Origin: Adiantum capillus-veneris
Taxonomy: Eukaryota > Streptophyta > Polypodiopsida > Polypodiales > Pteridaceae
Length of the DNA stretch: 64,000 bases
Reading direction: 5' to 3'
Assembly: GCA_014529385.2 (NCBI GenBank)
Contig: CM043968.1
Coordinates: forward strand, 3,001,001-3,065,000
The stretch's first letter is position 1. Every line of letters starts with the position of its first letter. This document shows, one piece after another, positions 44,009 through 54,844 of the stretch. The translations under genes and the position numbers were made by a program. The notes under the pieces were generated by a model that was given only the letters and a program-made list of their open reading frames with translations, searched no databases and was not told the DNA's origin.

Positions 44009-44636
44009 CTACTCACTAAGAATGTACCTGAATGTAAGATTGATACGCAACCCATTTGCTCTTTTACGCTTCGGCACAGAGTACTCCCAGTCTCTTTGCA
44101 TGTAGCCTTGCATCACAAACAACGAGCCATGCTTCAACATGAAGGTATGCAGTTCTCTTGGTGGTTGCTCCATTAAAGATGTGCATTCCAGGGTACTACC
44201 ACACTCTGTCGATGATGAACTGCAGGATTTTCTTTTCGCTTTACAAGAGTGTTCTGTGGAATTGGCTATGAGCACATCAAACGCATTCGGCATGTGTACT
44301 TTGCGACACCGTAAGATTGCTTTGCGACACCGATGCCTTCTTTTTGCCTTTCTTTCTGATTAGAAACTCTCTCTCCTCACCTAGAGTCACCGATGCGATT
44401 GTTGGTGAGGATCCGTATAGCTTCACATCATCAGAATGCCATCCTGCATAATCACTGCCGTTCGTGTATCTGCTTACCACCAGACGTATCATTTAGTCCA
44501 ACACTTCGTACGTCCATTAGAGCGCAAGTGGTTGAAAGAAACAAGAGAGGCCGGCCACACCTGTTAACTAGGACACTGTTGAACCTCCTTGAAGGCAATG
44601 CCAAATGCACCTAAAATGCAAAAAAAAATTGACTTG

Positions 44637-44679
<43 letters not shown>

Positions 44680-45063
44680 AAGAAGGGGGGGCTTGGTACC
44701 CTTTCGTATTACGTAATCAAATTACAAGCCCCACTGCATTACATTAGCCCGGAGGCACACAGAATATAACGGATGTGATAGTGAAAAAACCAATGAGCTA
44801 TTCAACATCCACATACCATAGGGGAAAAACTACCAATGATACTAAGTTACAAAAGATGGGTGATAAGACAAAAGCTAGGAGCACAAAAGTAAGGGAAGAA
44901 GATAGCAGAGAACTGAAGCAGAACCAAGCCACCCACATGTCGACAAGGAGGCCAAAAACTCCACCAAAGAATCTCCAATAGCCAGCTCTAGGTCTCCAAG
45001 GCCATAAGCAACGGCGCATCCGAGCAGAATAAGCACCGCCACCGCCAAAGACTTAGCATGAAA

Positions 45064-45120
<57 letters not shown>

Positions 45121-48100
45121 TGCAGCCATCCCTGGCAAAATTAAAGAGGGCTACGACTTTCTACCAAACCTGCAAAGCAAAAACATAGTATGGAACAAGC
45201 TGAAGAAGAGGCTATAGGCTCAACCATCATACCCTAAGCACCTAATCCTATTGAGTAAAACAGGGGAATTAAACAAAAAAACAAGCAAAATCATACATCA
45301 TGCAATCATCCATCCACACACCACCCACAAGCGTACACTCATACACATGCTAATATACATACAAGCATGCAGACAAAACGACCATCACAAACAAAGAAAA
45401 GAAATCACAAGCATGCGCAACAGGCAATAAGCAGGCAAGAAAGCAATCGAAAGGACAAGCTTGAGTGAGAAAAAAAGTTAGAAAACAAAAAATGTCACAA
45501 GCGAGAGATCAACAAGAAAGGATGTTGGGTTAGGGTTTGTCACAAAGTGATAACATGGTGTTCCCAACTGGAAAGCACTAGCTGAGAGGACAAGAAGAAT
45601 TGAACCTAGAAAGTGTGGCACAGGGGCCTAAACAAAAGAGTTGGGGTTTTAATAAAACCCTGTCCTTACCCAACTTATGGAGCATTGGTCGAGGGGCCTA
45701 AAACCTAAAAAGTCAAAAGCTTGGTGAAATTTCATAAATTGCATTGGCTACCACGTGGCACTATTGTACAGATTTCCATAAATTGCACCATCTGATTTCT
45801 ACAGTTTTCCATTTGGATTTTGAGAGCAGATGCTTTTGGGTGTTTGTGCTTTAAGAACTGGTGCTTTTAGGCTCTACTTTTGGGCATCCCTTGTAAGAGA
45901 CCTTAAAGCATTTGGACGCAGAGTCTCGAAGAGTGTTGGACCCCAAGAGTTGTACCTTGACGAAATGTCTAAAAAGAAATACCGAAAGGGACAGCAATCT
46001 TTCGGGCCAGTGCGTCTAGGGATGAAACTCTTCTCTCTCTATCTCTATTGAACTTCGGTTCAGTTATTTGCAAATTTTGTTCGTCTGTTGCTATTGATTT
46101 TCTCGCTTAGACTGTCCAATCCCACAACAGGGTCAGAGTTGCGAGAAACAGCCTCTTGTGAGGGTAGAAACAGCGAATCGTTATGCCGAAAGTGTCACAA
46201 AGTGATGACGTGGCTTCCCGAAACCCTAATTCTGTTGAAACCCTAACCCTTAAATCAAAAACCTTGATTCTATTGAAACCCTAACCCTAAAATCAAAAAC
46301 CCTAATTTTATTGAACCCTAACCCTAAAATCAAAAACCCTAATTCTATTGAAACCCTAACCCTAAAATGAGAAGCCCTAATTCTAACCCTAAAATCAGAA
46401 ACCCTAACCCTAAAAGGCCTCTTTGTTTTATTTTAGCAAGAGAGAGAAAAGCCTCTTTGCTTTATTTTAGCAAGAGAGAGAAAAGCCTCTTTGCTTTATT
46501 TTAGCAAGAGCGAGAGAGAGAAACCCCTGCTTTATCTTTACAAAGCTTTTGAGCTTTTGATTTTCAGCTTTTGGGGCTCTGCTTTTGACCGAGAACCACC
46601 AAGAACCAAAGAAACCTTTCAAATTTTATTTTTTCTTAAGAGTCCCGACCATGGACTTACCAGATCCCATCTTCATTGCCATGTCTTTGAAGGAAAATCG
46701 ACATCGGATACACAACAACCCACATCTTGAGTACCAAGATCTCCTAGCCTTGTATGTGGATATGAAAGGAGTTGGAGACGGGATCCCTAACCTCTTCTGC
46801 ATTTGCATTTGCATGTAGCGTGCATCCACTTCTTTCGACAAGAAACCCTTGGATTTTACCTCCAAGCACCCTTACCTTTCAGCTTCACCTGCAATGTTTT
46901 CACAACACCACTATTCAAGTGGTAGTGCTTCCTTGCATGCAGAGTCAGCACGAAGGTTGGTATTCTGCGATAGTAATAAGGCTACCTAGTAACTCGTATG
47001 GTTGGTGTTTACATCGCAGCAATATCTACATCCGTAGTATCCACCTGTTTGGAGGAATTTTCATTGATGATGCATCCACAACATCAGAAGCATTCATCAG
47101 TCAGCAATAGAAGTACAGATAGTAGTTCAGCAGTTGTGCCTCACTTTTAACAGGGCGATGTCACGTGCGCACTTGACTTGCGCCAAGTGGACACGCTTCT
47201 GCCATAGTTTAGCATCAGTCATAGCCTAGCTTAGGACTGAGCCTGGCACTTTGTGAGCCTCTAGCAAGACGTGCATGCCTAGGCCGGTCACAGTTGCATA
47301 CCCTCTCTTGCAAAATCAATTAGCATGAGCATTTTTCAGAGCATTGAACCCTTTTTCCCAAGATACACATTTTTCACTTATATTTATTAATAAGTGACTT
47401 TTGTTGGAAAGGTAGGTAGGGCAAATTCCTTAAGAGCTATAAAAGAAACCGTTGGGCACTCGGTAGAAGCAGAAGAAGCAAGACACGGAAGGGCAGGCAC
47501 CCGCAACAGAGCAGTCAGGCACCCACAAGTCCTAGCGTTTTCTCAAGGATCAGCTCAACGTTTTCAGCCTCCAGCAATAAGCGTTTTCAGCCATCAGCCA
47601 TGAGCGTTTTCAATTCACCCCTTAGCTTCGCGGATCCTCCCCATTCCGTTGCAGATGCTCGCCGCATCGGCCAAGTAGAACCCAGATCAGCCTAGCGTTT
47701 TGCATTTTCAGCCAAGATAGCCTGGCGTTTTTGCATTTCAGCATTAGTGTGACTCGGCGGTTGAAGATCAGCCCCGTAGTACCGCCACAGTAGCAGATCC
47801 ATAGCACAGCATCTAGCCTTGTCAGTTTTCAGCCTTGACGCCTTCGTTGTCGACACCATCGTCATCATCGACATCATCATCGTCATCGCGGTCTCGGACT
47901 TGACCAGGACAACATCGTCATCTTCGTCACAGTCACCATCGTCGTCGTCGACATAGACCAGCAGTACCCATCGTCGGCTTTACCGTCTTTGACACAATCC
48001 CATCGTCAACAAAGACCCTTAGTACCTCATCGTCGACTTCATCGTCTTCGACATAGACCCCTTCAGAACCTCAGTAGCATCAATACCCTTCAGCATTAGC

Positions 48101-50125
48101 ATCATTGTAATCGCATTTGTGCAAGAATAAAGTAGTACTTGCTTTGGCAACAGAGCAAGGGGGCCCTTGAGGGTTGCGACACGACAGCCCTATGTCATCT
48201 CGTTTCTCTCTCTCATCTCTCTCTTTCTTTCAGTTCAGTTCAGTCCTTTCAAGTGAAGTGAAGTGTCCCTTGTGTTTGTGTGCGGAGTACTAGATCCGAG
48301 AAAATCCTTATTCTCTTTTGCTCCACCTGACATCTAGCAGTTAAGAGGAGGAGACTTCATCCTCTGCTAGCAGTTAGACTGTGAGCAAAAGGACAAAAAG
48401 ACCAAGGAGTTCAAGGATGGGGTCAGGCAATCAAGTTTGATACGTTTTCAAGCTCCCACGGCACCCATCGAACACTTGAGCCGATAGTGCATCTAAGGGT
48501 TCCAAAGAAGAAAGGGAATCAACAAGTGATTCATCAGAGAATTTCAACGATTCAGATTGAAGACAGTGGACATGGGGAGGCTAGCAAAGCTATCAATAGG
48601 TCACAAAGCACAAGAAAAGAATAGAAAGGTAAGCTAGGTCCACCAGATAATTTGGTCAAGGGCACTTCTTGGCTCTCGATGCCAAGTAGATTGGGCAGAA
48701 CATCGCACATTCTCTTCAGTTTTAAGCTTACCTTGAAGCTTTTGGATTATTAGCAGTCTATGCCAAAAGTTATCGATGGCATGGTTTGCTTGAAATGTGA
48801 AAAGAAAGGGTATGAAGTTGATAGAAACAAGATTTAGTAAATCAAGACATCTGTGAAAACTTAAAAGATCATCGTGGTCTAGATGTGATTGCTAGATAGG
48901 TTACAATGATCATGATTTGTATCTGAGACCCTCGACAGAAATATGACTGATCAATGACAGATGACTTTGTAGAAGCGAGTCTAGTGCATGGGTACATAGA
49001 GTCAGTGTATATTGAAGAAAGTTTCTATCCTTTGGCTGTTTTGCAGGTGTAATCGAGGGCAATTACCATTTTGTCACGAGGGGGGAATGTCACAAAGTGA
49101 TGATGTGTCGTGACCAGCTGGAAAGAATTGGGCAAGAGGACGAGAAGTAAATCCAGAAAGTGTGGCCAAGGGGGCCTAAAACAGAAGGGGTTGGGGTTTT
49201 GATAAAAACCTAACCCTACAGAGGACGAGAAGTAAATCCAGAAAGTGTGGCCAAGGGACCTAAACAGAAGGGGTTAGGGTTTTGATAAAAACCTAACCCT
49301 ACCCAACTTATGGAGCATTGGCCGAGGGGCTAGAACCTAAAAAATCAAAAGCTTGGACTGTAGGCTGAAATTCCATAAATCGCATTGGTTGCCATGTGGC
49401 ACTGCTGTACGGATTTCCACGAATTGCGCTGGCTGATTTCTCCAGCTTTTCACATGGATTTTGAGAGCAGATGCTTTTGGGTGTTTGAGCTTTTAGATGC
49501 TTTTGGGCATCCTTCAATAAGGCCACATCATCTGCAGGCAAAGGGACACCATGAACATCTCCAAACTGAGCTTTGATGAAATTGAAGAACGCCTTTCCCG
49601 GGAAAAGATACAAGTATACAGCGAGAGGGCATCCTTGTCTCATGAATTGTGATATCTAAAAAGATCTCCCACTAAAAGCCCCATCGGTAACAGCATTGGA
49701 GGCTGATCTACACATGGGTGCAATTCCTCTGATCCCACATTGTGAGAAACCCATCCACAGTAACGTGCCCTCCACAAAGGAAAAATCCACACGATCATAT
49801 GCTTTCTCAAAATCCATAAAGAGCAAAGCCAAGGGGGTGTGTGTGGCTTGAGCCCATTGTACTGCTTGGTGGTAGGAGAAAATGTTATCCAATATACATC
49901 GATCCTGGATAAAAACAGCCTCGACTCTCTAACCCATTGAGAAAATCTGGGAGAAAATGTTATCCAAGATACATCTATCTCGGATGAAGCAGTCTGTGAT
50001 CCATTGAGTAAATCTGGGAGCAATGGAAATAGACGAGCAAAAATTATATTGGCAAATATCCTCTCCTCCCACAGGTATAAGAGATATCAAGCTGCAGCAC
50101 AACAATCTCGGCATCTCGCTTGATG

Positions 50126-50194
<69 letters not shown>

Positions 50195-50287
50195 GGATAG
50201 ATCTTTAAGGTCTCTTGGGATAGTTTCCTACGACGTTAAAATTCTTTTCTCCTCCTCCTCCTCCTCCTCCCCCCTCCCCCCCCCCCC

Positions 50288-50344
<57 letters not shown>

Positions 50345-50685
50345 GAACGAACTGCGCCATCACTGGGCAGTTTCCAAGTGTTTTACCAAAAAGTGAGAGC
50401 CAGGCTTTTAATGCCCTTGGCCTTTTTTTTTTTTTATCGGTCCATGTGCTAAGAGAGTATCCTGATTTGAGAGTTTTGACCAGGGAACCTATCAGTTAAG
50501 CCCTAAGCCAACCCGCATTCCAATCCAATATAGTCATAGTGCAATTAGTTGGAGGTAGCTTGCAGACACTAGGTATAGAATTTTATGCGGAGTTGAGAGA
50601 CGACCTCATGTGTGTATGTGTGTGTGTGTACTGTATATGCAGTCCCATCGGGCTTAGTATAGTAACGAGCCACTACTTGGGGGGG

Positions 50686-50716
<31 letters not shown>

Positions 50717-50858
50717 ATTACTGGTAATGAGACCGATTGTGAGCATGCCCGACCATTCGAGACTCATATATGTGTGTATGTGTGTGCGTGTGTGTGTAGA
50801 GTCGATGCAGTTGCTTCTAACTTAGTATAGTATCCATGTAGCGTAAAGAGTCACCACT

Positions 50859-50889
<31 letters not shown>

Positions 50890-51290
50890 GAGAGAAAGTA
50901 GCATCCTACAGCATTTTTGATGGATGTTAAAGCTGGAAAGTCGTCCCATTTGTAAACAATGGGCTGGTAGCCACTGTATTTGTACGTCGGCAGTCCCTCA
51001 TCAGCCACATAGCATGTTTCTCTTGGCTGCATACACATTTCACTGCAAAATGAGAGAGCTTGTGAAGGAACACACATCACAAAGCTTTCAAACTAAATTA
51101 CGGCAGCAAGTCAAGTCAACCTGTTCGCAATTTCTGCCACAGACACTCAAGATTGGTCTAATCCATGGCAGCTCCTTATTGAGACTGTCCAAATATTTGA
51201 AAGCTTCTGTCCGATTCAGAAAATTCTCAAAGTAGAGTAAATCAGAACCGTTTTCTAAGTCCACATGCTTCACTGAAGGCATTGTCAATC
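44009..51290 (-). CDS. ALKBH2: ALKBH2-type Fe(II)/2-oxoglutarate DNA dealkylase, five exons
   Basis: Exons (minus): 51290-51121 (ATG 51282), 51026-50910, 44610-44561, 44469-44300 and 44205-44009. All introns are GT-AG and phases agree, giving 231 codons plus stop. Matches to the family: LPWIRPILSVCGR, PRETCYVADEGLPTY.YSGY, WDDFPAL, FNSVLVNRYTNGSDYAGWHSD, SPTIASVTLGEEREF, LKHGSLFVMQGY and RINLTFR. His and Asp of HxD and the 2-oxoglutarate Arg are present. The third iron ligand is Tyr: DWEYSVPKR, where the family has W.HS.P.R (codon TAC instead of CAC/CAT). Known role: repair of N-alkylated bases in nuclear DNA. An acceptor-like CAG before the first exon suggests an upstream exon. The last intron (94 nt) is the least certain; without it there is a one-base frameshift. 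Confidence 0.85.
44638..44680. repeat. CT microsatellite beside an acceptor site
   Basis: About 20 CT units on the plus strand, which is GA on the gene strand. It lies 28 bp upstream of the acceptor at 44611. Confidence 0.95.
45068..45118. repeat. GA microsatellite
   Basis: About 25 GA units inside the large intron. Confidence 0.95.
46220..46415 (+). repeat. Interstitial telomere-like repeats
   Basis: AAACCCTAACCCTAAAAT motifs alternate with CTATTGAAACCC/AATTCTATTG in units of about 40 bp, at least five times. The CCCTAAA heptamer is the plant telomere type. The units are embedded in spacer, so this is not a plain telomere tract. Confidence 0.8.
46417..46510 (+). repeat. 34-bp tandem repeat, three units
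   Basis: CCTCTTTGTTTTATTTTAGC and two CCTCTTTGCTTTATTTTAGC copies, each followed by an AAGAGAGAGAAAA-like tail. Spacing is about 34 bp. Confidence 0.85.
47840..48060 (+). repeat. CATCGTCGTC-type trinucleotide-rich stretch
   Basis: Impure CATCGT/CATCAT/GTCGTCGAC units. Short open frames here (for example one rich in Met) are caused by the repeat. Confidence 0.8.
49490..49920 (-). pseudogene. L1-type LINE reverse transcriptase fragment
   Basis: The minus strand reads YHQAVQWAQATHTPLALLFM then DFEKAYDRVDFSFVEGTLLWMGF, the FxDxxKAxDxV block of L1-type RT. After a break it reads RQGCPLAVYLYLFPGKAFF (QGCPLxP block). The catalytic YADD region is not preserved. It appears to have landed in the right copy of the LTR-like repeat. 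The sequence is unlike the LINEs at 53.8 and 60.7 kb. Confidence 0.75.
50131..50191. repeat. CT microsatellite
   Basis: About 30 CT units. Confidence 0.95.
50289..50341. repeat. GT microsatellite
   Basis: About 26 TG units, next to CCT and poly-C runs at 50250-50287. Two shorter GT tracts follow at about 50688-50716 and 50860-50882, the latter in the intron 28 bp from the donor at 50909. Confidence 0.95.
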
Positions 51291-52009
51291 CTGCAATTAA
51301 GTTGGAATCATGAAGGCAAAACTACAATCACAAGGTCAGGCGAACAAATCGAAAGGCTTCTACTCAAGGAAATTGCAAAAATAAGCGGTTAGCATTGGAT
51401 ATTCACCTTCATGCTCACTTATACAACAAACAAGGTGACTAGGCTTCAAACACACCTACACAGAGAAAAGAATGCAACATCCAGCCGCTGCCCTTCACAA
51501 ACAAAACACTGCTTGATTTCTGCCTACATGTTCAGGACATGATGAGGGGCCATGTCCCAGCACATGCAGGTAGTGCTACTAGCTAGGCCTAGGTCAAAAA
51601 AGACCACCAAAATCCCATATTGATGCCCTTAAAACACCCACGTTGCACAAAAAGAAAAGTCCAACCTGGAAGGTGAATAACTGGCCAAACCACGACCAAT
51701 TAGGGCCTGTGCACGACAGGCAAAAGCTTGTAAACAGAGCACGAAAATAGACAATATATTCTTAGCACCCTTCCCTCCACAGCTGCTGAGGAAAATGCAG
51801 CAAGCCTAACAAATCTCAGAGAGCCAAAATGAGTACCGCACACCTGAGAGAGCTGGTAAAGGGCGGATGACGAAGCCCTGACTGGTCTCAACTAGGCGCA
51901 ATACATGGAGAAGCCCTTATGACTGGTCTCAACCGAGGCACTAGACGCAAGTCAATACCGTCTTCATCTTTGACGCTGAAGTAAAACTTTGTCTGCACAA
52001 ATATATCTA
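51291..52009 (-). other. Upstream region of the ALKBH2-like gene
   Basis: It should hold the promoter and any 5' exon. TTAATTGCAG directly before 51290 looks like an acceptor with a pyrimidine-rich lead, so the 5' UTR or N-terminus may be split. I could not identify that exon with confidence. Confidence 0.35.
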
Positions 52010-52473
52010 GGGGAAATTACCAAAATACCCCTCTAATTTGAGGAAATTCCCAATATACCCCTCAAATTTCAAAAATTCCCAAAATGCCCCCGATATTTTG
52101 TCATAAATTCCCAAAATGCCCTTCAAATTTCCAAAAATCCCAAAATACCCCTGGTTGTGAGACTAAATTTCTCGAAAAATAAATTTTTCTGTAGGTCTTC
52201 ACAAGAAGAGTGATTGTCTATCGTACAAGATGCTAAAACTACAATTTGAATTGGTTACGTAGGCTTTGGAGATGAATTGCTTCATTATTTTTAGACATAA
52301 TTGCCTTTTTTGCGATGGTAACCGGTGACAAATTACATGCTGAGCACTCAAAAACGGATCTCAATTGTCAAAAACGAATGAAGATTAGAAAATCTTGAAC
52401 ATTCCAACCAAAATAGATACAAGGGTATTTTGGGAATTTCCTCAAATTAGAGGGGTATTTTGGTAATTTTCCC
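52010..52473. mobile_element. MULE-like MITE with 9-bp target duplication
   Basis: The left end GGGGAAATTACCAAAATACC and the right end are inverted repeats of about 44 bp (both contain CCCCTCTAATTTGAGGAAAT or its complement). ATATATCTA occurs on both outer sides (52001-52009 and 52474-52482). A 9-bp duplication with long inverted repeats is typical of Mutator-like elements. 464 bp, no coding capacity. The left end has extra related CCCAAAATGCCCC units. Confidence 0.85.
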
Positions 52474-52482
52474 ATATATCTA

Positions 52483-52858
52483 TCTAGTCTAGGTACTTCA
52501 AAGGATACTCCGGGGTGCCACGTGGCGAGTGGTGCAAGCTCAACTCCAAAAGGTACCGACCAAAGCTAGGTCTTCGTAGGTTGGTGAGTTGGAGTGGAGG
52601 AAAAGATAGTGATCCTCCACCGTGAGTCGTGTCGACTAGCCAATGCCCACTACGATAAGAGGAGAAGAGCGCTAGGCTCCTTGCTCACGCCCCTTAGACT
52701 CTCCAACCTCCACAACTCATCACCCCACCTCCCCAGAACAACGCCGGTCAGTCGCATTGTAATGCTTTTAATTTGCTGAAACTCAGCAACGTGCTTTTTT
52801 CCTACCTTGGAAAAAAGTCATTACCTTTTTATAGTAAGACCATTGGAGGAAGTGCGGG

Positions 52859-52861
<3 letters not shown>
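52483..52861. other. No supported gene
   Basis: A 61-codon open stretch at 52594-52779 has no recognisable family. It contains a CCACGTGGC palindrome near 52.52 kb, a G-box-like motif, which may be regulatory or chance. Confidence 0.3.

Positions 52862-52936
<75 letters not shown>
52862..52936. repeat. 75-nt uninterrupted G run
   Basis: 75 consecutive G on the plus strand, preceded by GCGGGGGA. The poly-Gly and poly-Pro frames here are artefacts. The exact length in the genome is uncertain, because such runs are error-prone. Confidence 0.85.
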
Positions 52937-53237
52937 CTATGGGTGCTAGAGATGGACGACATGATATGCAAGCATTCATCGGAGTCTCACAAACCACAGT
53001 AGCTTCTTGATCCCGCTCAGTAATGGCTTCTCTTCGACCAGGAGAATCCACACATGATAGACCAATTTAGAGAGCAAACCACAAAAATTTTCGACAAGCA
53101 TGCTCAAGCCAAATAATGAACACACCGAGAGATCAATTATGAGCCCCACGAGAAATGGAAGAATATTGGGAAGACATTGAAGAGTTGTTTGGAGGGGGGA
53201 CGTCCCCAGTGATGGCCATGCAAAATTGAAATTGCAT

Positions 53238-53239
<2 letters not shown>

Positions 53240-53300
<61 letters not shown>
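53240..53300. repeat. CT microsatellite
   Basis: About 30 CT units followed by CACGCACGCACACACA. Confidence 0.95.
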
Positions 53301-53301
<1 letters not shown>

Positions 53302-53528
53302 GCACGCACGCACACACACACAAAAACAAAGATATAACAATATCTCAATCTGCTCAAGCTCAATAATTTTCTAACGAAGGAGGGCTTCTTTCTCCTGCGC
53401 TCAGTGTATCGCCTCTCATCAATCATAAAGTATGTGCCTCTTCATCTCTCTCTATGCTAATGCAAGTTCTTTTTGTAGCTACAGGATGTTGGAGTATATT
53501 AAGCTGCCTTGCTTTCTTAAATCAGTAT

Positions 53529-53529
<1 letters not shown>

Positions 53530-53612
<83 letters not shown>
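53530..53612. repeat. CT microsatellite
   Basis: About 40 CT units, immediately upstream of the plus-strand LINE. Confidence 0.95.
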
Positions 53613-53613
<1 letters not shown>

Positions 53614-53838
53614 CAGCCGTTTTTTGACCTAGTAGACAGCAGCTCACTCTTTTGATCATAACTTGTTCATCCGAACTCCAATTTGGGTGATCTATAGCCT
53701 CAATCGAAGAGCACGACGCCCTCTACACATTGATGTAAAGACAAAAAAGATTCAGAGTTATTATTTGTGTTTCTGTAGCAGCACTTCTGAAGTAAACAGG
53801 TTCAAGAAAGTTGACTATCATCTCTTATTTTGCATACA

Positions 53839-54788
53839 ATGTCTTCCGGCACTCGCAAGGGTTCTTCTTCTTCAACAAGGTCCACAACCATTGTGGAAAA
53901 TGATTCAAAATCTCCTAAGTGTGGAGATAGCAACACAACCACTCAACCAACAACATCGAAAACCATGAGCATGGCATACTTGGTATCGTTGCAAGAGATC
54001 GTAAACAAACAAGGCGAAGACTTACAGGCACTTGCAATGGAGAATGGCACGCTAAGGGTACTTGTGGTTGAGAATGAGAATCTCAAGAGGACACTTCAGA
54101 TACAAACAACATGTTTGATGCAACTTGAAGAGGAAGTCAAGGAATGCAAACGCTCTCTTGTAGACTTGAATGCTTTGAAGGAGCGCATGAGCAAAGTAGA
54201 GCATGACCATGTATTGAAAGATGAGAAATTTGACACCATGAGCCGGGTATATGTGACATGAAAAATATATGCACAAACAAGTCTTGGGTTGATGTATGGT
54301 GGTAACAATGTGGTTCCTAATTCCTCACTTATGCAAGCTATGGATCAAACAAAGAATGTTGAGAATGTGGATGTGGAGGAGTTGAAGGAATGGGAGCGAT
54401 GTTCCAAGAACATTCTTATTCGTGGAATTCCCGAAGAGAAGTTAGAGACACCTCCTTCTCTTGCCATCGTTATCGAAGATTTCTTCAAAACCCACTTTGG
54501 CATGTCCGGAGTTATGGTCTATGGAGCACATACAATGGTAAGCAAGAAACTCCTCACTTGAGAGAACGGCCAATTGTATGCACCATGCCGGATGAGACCA
54601 AATGAAAAATTATCCTTGATAATAGTTGGATCTATTTGAGGGATACAAAATGTTTTGTATGTGAAAATCGTACTATTAAGCAACAAAATAAGTGTCGCAA
54701 GGCATATGAGGAAAATAATAAGAAAAACGAGGAGATCTTGCATGAAGAAAATGTGCCCAAGGAGGAGGCAAGTCCCTCAAGCAAATAG
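53839..54788 (+). pseudogene. LINE ORF1
   Basis: ATG at 53839. The N-terminus is Ser/Thr-rich, followed by a coiled coil (VSLQEIVNKQGEDLQALAMEN to about codon 130) and, past a TGA at 54259, an L1 ORF1-like core with NILIRGIPEEKLETPPS. The frame then changes near 54.55 kb and continues as a basic tail to 54788. Known role: RNA-binding trimer of the LINE particle. Non-functional here because of the stop and shift. Confidence 0.7.
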
Positions 54789-54844
54789 GGATGTGCGACC
54801 TATGAGGCCGAGTTACAATTGAAAATATGCTTTTTGAATTAAAA

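Larger units (their letters stand above)
45538..49518 (+). mobile_element. Non-autonomous LTR-like element (LARD/TRIM type)
   Basis: A direct repeat starts TGTCACAAAGTGAT at 45538 and again at 49088. The copies align for about 350-430 bp (shared CCCAACTTATGGAGCATTGG and GATTTTGAGAGCAGATGCTT). Immediately before the second copy is CACGAGGGGGGAA, a good polypurine tract. A third head with the same 14 bases is at 46193. The 3.5-kb interior has no gag or pol frames. The right copy is cut short near 49518 by LINE sequence. LTR ends and primer site were not determined, so the class assignment is tentative. Confidence 0.55.
44611..50909 (-). other. 6.3-kb repeat-filled intron of the ALKBH2-like gene
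   Basis: Bounded by donor GT (GCT|GTAGG at 50909) and acceptor TTTTGCATTTTAG (44611), both matching a phase-0 junction in the middle of a conserved block. It contains, from right to left: GT and CT tracts, a LINE RT fragment, an LTR-like repeat pair with telomere-like motifs, CATCGT-type simple repeat, and GA and CT tracts. No other gene is supported. Confidence 0.8.

Noticed and set aside
46220-46415. A true telomere or chromosome end
   Set aside because: The CCCTAA units are short, degenerate, interrupted by spacer, and flanked on both sides by ordinary sequence within an intron.
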